Below are positions 1 to 5,465 of a stretch of 9,947 nucleotides of DNA, piece after piece. The stretch's first letter is position 1, and each line of letters opens with the position of its first letter. Where the stretch lies: the NCBI GenBank assembly GCA_017614185.1, contig JAGACI010000081.1, forward strand, positions 1 to 9,947, written 5' to 3'. The notes under the pieces were generated by a model. The model did not search any database and was not told the origin of the DNA. It worked only from the letters and a program-made list of their open reading frames with translations. This DNA is from Lachnospiraceae bacterium. Its GTDB lineage: Bacteria > Bacillota_A > Clostridia > Lachnospirales > Lachnospiraceae. The position numbers were made by a program, and so were the translations under genes.

Positions 1-1404
1 GAAGAGGTTGTTACCAGAAGAACCAAATTCGATCTTGGAAAGGCTGAAGAGAGAGACCATATTTTACAGGGCTTGCTCATAGCACTCGACAATATCGATG
101 AAGTTATCAAGATAATCAGAGGAAGCGAAACTACTCAGGCAGCAAAAGAAAGCTTGATGAATCGCTTCGCCTTAACCGATATCCAGGCACAAAACATCGT
201 AGATATGCGTCTGCGTGCTTTGACAGGCTTGGAGAGAAAGAAACTCGAAGATGAACATGCCGAGTTGGTTAAAAAGATTGCAGAGTTAAAAGCAATTCTT
301 GCAGATGAGAAGCTTTTACTTGGCGTTATTAAGACAGAAATCAATGTTATATCCGATAAGTACGGTGACGAGAGACGTTCTCAGATTACCTACGATATGT
401 ATGACATTGATATCGAGGATATGATTCCCAGAGAGAATACGGTTATTGCGATGACCAGTCTCGGCTACGTCAAGAGAATGACAGTCGATAACTTTAAGAC
501 ACAGCATCGTGGCGGCCGTGGAATCAAGGGTATGCAGACTATAGAGGATGATTACATTGAAGATCTCCTCATGACGAAGAACCATAACTACATTATGTTC
601 TTCACAACACAGGGTCGTGTATACAGACTTAAAGCTTACGAGATTCCGGAGGCTTCAAGAACCTCAAGAGGAACTGCGATTATTAATCTGCTTCAGCTTA
701 ATCCCGATGAGAAGATTACAGCAATGATTCCTATCGAGGAATATGCTGAGGACAGAAACCTCTTCATGGTTACCAAGAAGGGTATCGTTAAGAAGACACC
801 CATTACCGAATACAGCAATATCCGAAAGAACGGACTTATTGCAATCGGTATCAGGGAGGACGATGAGCTGATTGAAGTTAAATCAACAACAGCCGAGTCC
901 TTAATCTACATGGTTACCAAGAAGGGAATGTGTATCTGCTTTAAGGAGACCGATGTCAGAAAGACCAGCCGTACCGCAATGGGTGTTATGGGTATTTCCC
1001 TTAACAAGGGCGACGAAGTTATAGGAATGCAGCTTGATGAACAGGGAGGAAGCTTGTTCTTTGTAACTGAGAATGGTCGAGGAAAGAGAACACTCCTTAA
1101 AGAGTTTAAAGTACAGAACCGTGCCGGCAAGGGCGTTAAGTGTTATAACCTGGGCGAAGCAACCGGAGATATCGTTGGTGTCAAGGCCGTTGATGATGAA
1201 CATGAGATCATGATGATAACAAATGAGGGTATTATCATCCAAATCGGAATGGCCGACGTAAGAACAATGGGACGAATCACCAGCGGAGTTAAGGTTATGA
1301 ACTTAGACGGTGATGTAAAGATAGCCAAAATAGCAAAGGTCAGACAGTCAGAGGGGGACGACGAAACAGATGACCTTGAAGAAACAGAAATTACCGAAGA
1401 GTAA
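1..1404 (+). CDS. gyrA: DNA gyrase subunit A, 3' part (5' end outside the window)
   Basis: Partial gene, open from base 1, with 467 codons before TAA at 1402-1404. Against a usual GyrA of about 820-850 residues, roughly the first 355 are missing, including the catalytic tyrosine. GyrA with GyrB forms gyrase, which introduces negative supercoils using ATP. The visible start (VVTRRTKFDLGKAEERDHIL) is the end of the breakage-reunion core. Coiled-coil helices follow to about base 390. Six beta-pinwheel repeats then fill about 430-1330, each with a core like VTKKGxVKK or TTQGRVYRL. The GyrA box, QHRGGRG, lies at 502-522. It identifies GyrA rather than ParC and is needed for DNA wrapping; the canonical form is QRRGGKG, so this is a mild variant. 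The protein ends in an acidic tail rich in D and E (about 1351-1401). A hairpin follows immediately. Identity is secure; the subunit start cannot be seen. Confidence 0.97.
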   Translation, partial: EEVVTRRTKFDLGKAEERDHILQGLLIALDNIDEVIKIIRGSETTQAAKESLMNRFALTDIQAQNIVDMRLRALTGLERKKLEDEHAELVKKIAELKAILADEKLLLGVIKTEINVISDKYGDERRSQITYDMYDIDIEDMIPRENTVIAMTSLGYVKRMTVDNFKTQHRGGRGIKGMQTIEDDYIEDLLMTKNHNYIMFFTTQGRVYRLKAYEIPEASRTSRGTAIINLLQLNPDEKITAMIPIEEYAEDRNLFMVTKKGIVKKTPITEYSNIRKNGLIAIGIREDDELIEVKSTTAESLIYMVTKKGMCICFKETDVRKTSRTAMGVMGISLNKGDEVIGMQLDEQGGSLFFVTENGRGKRTLLKEFKVQNRAGKGVKCYNLGEATGDIVGVKAVDDEHEIMMITNEGIIIQIGMADVRTMGRITSGVKVMNLDGDVKIAKIAKVRQSEGDDETDDLEETEITEE

Positions 1405-1409
1405 GCTAT

Positions 1410-1439
1410 AGGGGGCCGCTTCGACGGTCCCTTTATATT
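1410..1439 (+). terminator. Intrinsic terminator after gyrA
   Basis: GGGGCCG (1412-1418) pairs with CGGTCCC (1425-1431), giving seven base pairs including one G-U, closed by the six-base loop CTTCGA. A short T-rich run (TTTATATT) follows. The hairpin starts only a few bases past the gyrA stop. The T run is broken by A residues, so termination may be incomplete and some gyrA transcript could read into psuK. Confidence 0.65.
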
Positions 1440-1476
1440 GCAGTAAATTATATTTAGGGAAATGCAGGAAAGAAAG

Positions 1477-2400
1477 ATGAACGAAAAAAGTTTTGTCACG
1501 GTTGTCGGCGGAGTAAACATTGATATAAGCGCCACACCCAAAAAGAAGCTCAAGATGGCAGACTCTAACCCCGGAAGAATGAAGGTGACATTCGGCGGAG
1601 TCGGAAGAAACATTGCCGAGAACATGAGAAGACTCGGAACAAATGTAGAGATGATTACCATTTTTGGTGATGATTTCTATGGAGACGAGTTAAAGAGAAA
1701 TATGGCCGATTTAAGAATCGGAACTTCTCTCTCACTTGAGTTAAAAGGTGTTATCACTTCAACATATCTTTGTATCAATGATGTTGACGGAGATATGTAT
1801 GTTGCAATAAGTGATATGGATATTTACAATCAGCTTACTCCGGAGTACTTAAAGACCAAGATGGCTCTTATCAACGAGAGTAAATATCTGGTTGTAGATG
1901 CAAATATAACCAAAGAATGTATTGAGTATCTTGCAGCAGAATCCAAAGTTCCGATTATCGCGGAGCCAGTTTCGACTGCTAAGGCTATTAAGTTTAAAGA
2001 CTGCCTCGACAAAATTTTTCTTATTAAGCCAAACAGATATGAGTTAGAGCTTCTAAGCGGCGTAAACATTGAGGATGAGGAAAGTCTTAAAACCGCTGCA
2101 GATGTATTAATTCAAAAAGGTGTAAAACATATAGTTGTATCTTTGGGTAAAGATGGTGTATACTATGCTTTCAAAGATGTGAGAAAACACTTTGACGCAG
2201 TGCCTTGCCATGTGGTAAACACCACTGGATGTGGCGATGCTTTACTCGGAGGAATCGCTAGCGGCATTGACGCAGGATTAGATATGGAGAGAGCAATTCA
2301 GCTCGGTATCAGGACTGCTTCACTTTGCGCTGAGGTGGACACCGTGGTTAATCCCGGGCTTTCCGAGGACTTGCTCGAAGATTCAGAAGGAGGAAATTAA
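1477..2400 (+). CDS. psuK: Pseudouridine kinase, PfkB/ribokinase family
   Basis: Predicted cytoplasmic sugar kinase of 307 residues that would phosphorylate pseudouridine to pseudouridine 5'-phosphate with ATP. Family features visible from the ATG at 1477 are a substrate-side GGVNID motif (residues 11-16), PfkB signature 1 as GGVGRNIAENMRRLG (40-54), the IKPNRYELELL segment typical of the family, and signature 2 as NTTGCGD. The last residue, D254, is the expected catalytic base; the usual GAGD is GCGD here. Unlike some PsuK homologues it carries no N-terminal helix-turn-helix. The start at 1477 is preferred because AGGAAAG (1466-1472) sits at good spacing. The in-frame ATG at 1462 has AGGGA only one base away. 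The specificity call rests on psuG beginning one base after the stop; sequence alone would only say PfkB-type carbohydrate/nucleoside kinase. No clear promoter was found in the 70 bases upstream. Confidence 0.88.
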   Translation: MNEKSFVTVVGGVNIDISATPKKKLKMADSNPGRMKVTFGGVGRNIAENMRRLGTNVEMITIFGDDFYGDELKRNMADLRIGTSLSLELKGVITSTYLCINDVDGDMYVAISDMDIYNQLTPEYLKTKMALINESKYLVVDANITKECIEYLAAESKVPIIAEPVSTAKAIKFKDCLDKIFLIKPNRYELELLSGVNIEDEESLKTAADVLIQKGVKHIVVSLGKDGVYYAFKDVRKHFDAVPCHVVNTTGCGDALLGGIASGIDAGLDMERAIQLGIRTASLCAEVDTVVNPGLSEDLLEDSEGGN

Positions 2401-2401
2401 A

Positions 2402-3325
2402 ATGAATCTTGAAAAGTACCTTGTAGTGTCTGATGAGGTAAAACAGGCAGTAAAGGAAGGCAAACCCGTTGTAGCATTGGAGTCTACAATAATCTCACAC
2501 GGAATGCCCTACCCGAAAAACGTTGAGACAGCTCTCAATGTTGAGAAGATTGTAAGAGAAAACGGAGCAATACCCGCTACTATCGCAATCATCAAGGGTA
2601 AAATTACCGTCGGTATCTCAAAGGACGAGATCGAGTATCTTGGAAAGAAAGGACTTGAGGTTACAAAAGCAAGCCGCAGAGATCTTCCCGTTATACTCGC
2701 TAAGGGAATGGACGGAGCAACCACAGTAGCAACTACTATGATTGCAGCAGCTATGGCAGGAGTTAAAGTATTCGGTACCGGCGGTATCGGTGGTGTTCAC
2801 AGAGGAGCAGAGACCACAATGGATATCTCAGCCGATCTCGAGGAACTTGCACAGACTCCCGTATGTGTTGTATGCGCAGGCTGCAAATCAATTCTTGATA
2901 TAGGACTTACACTTGAGTACTTAGAGACAAAGGGCGTTACCGTTGTAGGATACAAGACAAACGAGATGCCCGCATTCTACACAACGCATTCAGGCTTCGG
3001 AGTTGACTACAAGTTAGATACTCCCGCAGAGGTTGCAGCAGCATTCCATGTTAAGGAAGACTGTGACTTAAAGGGTGGTATGGTTGTAGGAAATCCTATT
3101 CCCGATGAGTACGCAATGGATCCCGATTATATCAATGCAAACATTGATGCAGCAGTTAAGGAAGCTAACGAAAAGGGAATCAAGGGTAAAGAGATTACTC
3201 CTTTCCTTCTTGATAAGATTCAGAAGCTTACAGAAGGCAAGAGCCTTGAAGCAAACATCAAGCTTGTTTACAATAACGTAGCTGTTGCAGCACAAATCGC
3301 AAGCGAGTACGCAAAAATTAAGTAA
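2402..3325 (+). CDS. psuG: Pseudouridine-5'-phosphate glycosidase
   Basis: Full-length enzyme of 307 residues. It catalyses reversible cleavage of the C-C glycosidic bond of pseudouridine 5'-phosphate to uracil and ribose 5-phosphate, following PsuK in pseudouridine breakdown. Clear family blocks are VVALESTIISHGMPYPKN (about 23-40), the glycine-rich GTGGIGGVHRGAETTMDIS (about 125-143) and CAGCKSILDIG (about 158-168). K162, E27 and D145 share a constant offset of four from the residues I recall as Schiff-base lysine K166, E31 and D149 of E. coli PsuG, so the active site appears intact. A strong AGGAGG (2388-2393) lies eight bases before the ATG, inside the end of psuK. One base separates the two genes, so they are almost certainly translated from one transcript. 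A strong terminator follows. No dedicated pseudouridine transporter or regulator is present in the window. Confidence 0.97.
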   Translation: MNLEKYLVVSDEVKQAVKEGKPVVALESTIISHGMPYPKNVETALNVEKIVRENGAIPATIAIIKGKITVGISKDEIEYLGKKGLEVTKASRRDLPVILAKGMDGATTVATTMIAAAMAGVKVFGTGGIGGVHRGAETTMDISADLEELAQTPVCVVCAGCKSILDIGLTLEYLETKGVTVVGYKTNEMPAFYTTHSGFGVDYKLDTPAEVAAAFHVKEDCDLKGGMVVGNPIPDEYAMDPDYINANIDAAVKEANEKGIKGKEITPFLLDKIQKLTEGKSLEANIKLVYNNVAVAAQIASEYAKIK

Positions 3326-3334
3326 TATATAATA

Positions 3335-3402
3335 AGCGAAAAATAAACCCCTCGGACCACACGATGCTTCGCATCCAAAGGTCCGAGGAATTTTTTTTCG
3401 CT
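3335..3402 (+). terminator. Strong compound terminator after psuG
   Basis: A perfect nine-pair stem, CCTCGGACC (3350-3358) with GGTCCGAGG (3380-3388), is followed by AA and eight T (3391-3398). Its 21-base loop contains a second perfect hairpin, GATGC (3363-3367) with GCATC (3371-3375) and a TTC loop, separated from the outer stem by a four-by-four internal loop. Outside the stem, AGCG (3335-3338) pairs with CGCT (3399-3402) and an A-rich run faces the T run. The element could therefore terminate in both directions. Confidence 0.93.
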
Positions 3403-3436
3403 GGATTATATCATTTATATTATATATACTTGAATT

Positions 3437-3465
3437 TTGCCATTTAGCTTGATATAGGCTATAAT
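3437..3465 (+). promoter_or_regulatory. Sigma-A-type promoter of the phosphorelay operon
   Basis: The -35 box TTGCCA (3437-3442, five of six matches to TTGACA) and a perfect -10 box TATAAT (3460-3465) are separated by exactly 17 bases. Transcription would start near 3472, giving a leader of about 25 bases. The site lies just past the psuG terminator, so the receiver/HPt pair should be its own transcription unit. No obvious operator palindrome overlaps it. Confidence 0.85.
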
Positions 3466-3495
3466 GAGTGTAATCTCTCTATTTTAGGAGGTTTT

Positions 3496-4410
3496 ATGCA
3501 ATTAAGGGTCGCAGTTGTGGGGAAAAGCAAGATAATTGTAGGGGATGTCTCCAACCGTGTTTACCGTGGAGATTACTTCGTGTGCCCTGTCTTCTTTAAC
3601 GAACCCGAAGCCCTTGCAAAGATAGAGAGACTTTACCCGCACGTAATCATAATATGTCTTAATGATGAAGGCTTTGAAGAGTACGAGGAGTACAACAGGC
3701 TTCTTGAGTACAAGAAAATCGGCGAAGCCGCCATCATCGTAATTGCACATCCCGATAAATATTCCAAGTTTACACAGGTAACCGGACTTAAGGTGTCTTC
3801 TTTTGTAAAGAGACCTCTAAGGCTTGAGGATTTGTTTGGCGCCCTTGATAAGATTAAGGACGATATTTCTGTTGCGGATGAGCAGGTATTTAAAGAAAAG
3901 ATAAAAGACCTTCAAAGCGTAGTTGAGAGACAGAAATTCGAAGCTTACAAAAAGCAAAGGGCTCTTGCAGCTGCCGCTAAAGAAATAAAAAAAGAAGTCA
4001 CCATTACTCCGAGAGAAGATACAGGAGGATTTGTTCCGACCAAGAAGGAAAAGAAAACGGTTCTGGTTGTCGACACCGATACCCTTATCCTTTCAAATCT
4101 AAAAGACTTCTTAGAGGATAAATATATTGTGGTATGCGTTCCCAATGCTCCACTCGCAATGAAGTATCTTGAGAAATACAGACCGGATGTTATAGTTCTT
4201 GATTACACCATCAATCTGTACGGAAGGTCTCTGCCAAAGAATAAGAAAGAAATCGAGGATATACCAAAAGTTGTTCTTTGCGCCTCTACCGATAAAGCGG
4301 TAATTAAGCAGGTACTTATGGGTATAAGACCCAGAGGATTTATTAAGAAACCTGTCGACAGAGAGGCACTTTTGGAGAAGCTTAACGAGATATTTGAGAA
4401 TTTCACCTGA
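3496..4410 (+). CDS. Tandem receiver-domain protein: pseudo-receiver plus atypical receiver
   Basis: Protein of 304 residues with two CheY-like domains and no visible output domain, signal peptide or membrane segment. Residues 1-120 have the fold pattern of a receiver but not its chemistry. The acid pocket is replaced (VAVVGKS), the phosphoacceptor position in PHVIIIC reads C54, and only the late lysine-proline element (K105-R-P107) persists. Residues about 124-170 form a charged, probably coiled-coil linker. Residues about 187-304 are a second receiver with acid-pocket D193/D195, phosphoacceptor D236 (VIVLDYT) and K285-P286. The usual Thr/Ser after strand 4 reads C262 (VVLCAST), and the loop after D236 lacks the normal MPxMDG and is longer. 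Phosphorylation is therefore plausible but switching may be altered. AGGAGG (3486-3491) precedes the ATG. The HPt-receiver gene follows after 14 bases. Inferred role: phosphorelay scaffold or phosphate sink; the partner kinase is unknown. Confidence 0.8.
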   Translation: MQLRVAVVGKSKIIVGDVSNRVYRGDYFVCPVFFNEPEALAKIERLYPHVIIICLNDEGFEEYEEYNRLLEYKKIGEAAIIVIAHPDKYSKFTQVTGLKVSSFVKRPLRLEDLFGALDKIKDDISVADEQVFKEKIKDLQSVVERQKFEAYKKQRALAAAAKEIKKEVTITPREDTGGFVPTKKEKKTVLVVDTDTLILSNLKDFLEDKYIVVCVPNAPLAMKYLEKYRPDVIVLDYTINLYGRSLPKNKKEIEDIPKVVLCASTDKAVIKQVLMGIRPRGFIKKPVDREALLEKLNEIFENFT

Positions 4411-4424
4411 GGGGAGGAAGCTAT

Positions 4425-5450
4425 ATGGCCAAAAAGACACCTATAACAAAATCTCCTGTTACATACAAAGACTTTGATATTCATGTGGGAATATCATATG
4501 CGGGAAGTGAAGAACAATATGTAAAAGTTCTTCGCCGGTATTTTTCAATGATTCAGGCCAAGGCTAAAAGAATTAAACAGTGCTGCGAGCAGGAAGAAAT
4601 TGAAGAGTATACGATAGAGGTCCATGCATTAAAGAGTAACTCAAGACTTATCGGAGCGATTGCTCTTGCCGATGAGGCCGAATATCTTGAACAATGCGGA
4701 CTTTCCGGAAACATAGCGGAGATTAAAGCCAAAACCCCTGCGCTTCTTAGTTCTTTTAAGGGAATAAAAAAGCTGTTTAACTTTGTACTTCTTGAAGATG
4801 ATCAGCCGGTAGGAGAACTGGAAATAACGCAGGAAGAAACAAAAGAAAAATACGAAGCCATAATAGAAGCTTTGGATTCCTTTGATATCGATACCGCTGC
4901 CGAGCTTCTGGACTCACTGATAAACTACAACATTTCCGGAAGACAGTCGGAATACATCTTCAGAGCCAAAAAGAAGGTTGTCGATTTTGCCTACGACAAG
5001 GCAATAACGATAATGAAAGATGCATTAAAAGCTCTTGAGGATGAAAAGAAAAGGAAAAAGAGAGACGCAAAAGTTAAACAGAGTATTCTTATCGTTGACG
5101 ATAATGAAATGAACAGAACTCTTGCAACGGAACTTTTGGAAGAAATAGGAGTAAGTGCCGTTCCTGCCGAAAGCGGCAAAGAATGTCTGGAGATTCTTAA
5201 GAAACAGAAATTTGATCTGGTTTTGCTTGATCAGATGATGCCGGAGATGGACGGCGAGAGTACGCTAAAACATATAAAGGGCGAAAAGCTTGCTGAAGGA
5301 ACACCTATTGTTGTGCTTACCGCAGATTCAAAGCCCGGTTCCAGAGAGAAGTATCTAAAGAAAGGCTTTGATGATTATCTTGCAAAGCCAATGTATCTTG
5401 ATAACGTATGTTCATTACTTGAAAAGTATAAAAAAGAGAACCGGGTTTAA
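4425..5450 (+). CDS. HPt-receiver phosphotransfer protein without a kinase domain
   Basis: Cytoplasmic protein of 341 residues. An N-terminal HPt domain (about 25-120) carries the phosphohistidine motif VHALKSNSRLIGA, with H67 and K70. An acidic helical segment (about 140-205) contains two similar units, ALDSFDIDTAAELLDSL (149-165) and KVVDFAYDKAITIMKDAL (184-201), each a helix-turn-helix around an F-x-x-D core. A lysine/arginine-rich linker (206-216) leads to a canonical receiver (218-341) with D225-D226, phosphoacceptor D269 in LLDQMMPEMDG, T299 and K321-P322. All key residues are present, so it should both receive and pass phosphate. The arrangement resembles the C-terminal half of hybrid sensor kinases of this bacterial group, but with the HPt first and no sensor, dimerisation or ATP-binding part. 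GGGGAGGA lies before the ATG, and translation is probably coupled to the upstream receiver gene. Its last codons form half of the terminator shared with the convergent gene. Confidence 0.85.
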   Translation: MAKKTPITKSPVTYKDFDIHVGISYAGSEEQYVKVLRRYFSMIQAKAKRIKQCCEQEEIEEYTIEVHALKSNSRLIGAIALADEAEYLEQCGLSGNIAEIKAKTPALLSSFKGIKKLFNFVLLEDDQPVGELEITQEETKEKYEAIIEALDSFDIDTAAELLDSLINYNISGRQSEYIFRAKKKVVDFAYDKAITIMKDALKALEDEKKRKKRDAKVKQSILIVDDNEMNRTLATELLEEIGVSAVPAESGKECLEILKKQKFDLVLLDQMMPEMDGESTLKHIKGEKLAEGTPIVVLTADSKPGSREKYLKKGFDDYLAKPMYLDNVCSLLEKYKKENRV

Positions 5451-5465
5451 CCCTGGTTCTCTTTT
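5432..5465. terminator. Bidirectional terminator inside two convergent coding ends
   Basis: AAAAGAGAACC (5432-5442) pairs with GGTTCTCTTTT (5455-5465). Inside it GGGTT (5443-5447) pairs with AACCC (5449-5453) across a single-base loop position, with T5454 bulged. This gives 16 pairs read equally on either strand, with T-rich tails on both sides (TTTTT on the minus strand from 5435 leftward). The plus-strand stop TAA (5448-5450) and the minus-strand stop (5447-5449) sit at the hairpin tip. Confidence 0.85.

Noticed and set aside
73..75. TTG near the left edge as a gyrA start codon
   Set aside because: The same frame is open from base 1 and the upstream residues (VVTRRTKFDLGKAEERDHIL) are conserved GyrA sequence, so this is an internal leucine.
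1..1404. Topoisomerase IV subunit A (ParC) instead of GyrA
   Set aside because: The GyrA box QHRGGRG and six pinwheel repeats point to GyrA.
1462..1464. ATG at 1462 as the psuK start
   Set aside because: Its only purine-rich site is one base away. The ATG at 1477 has a well-spaced AGGAAAG and begins at the conserved N-terminus.
1143..1661. 172-codon open frame on the minus strand across the gyrA-psuK junction
   Set aside because: It lies opposite two confidently identified genes and a terminator and its translation shows no recognisable family features.
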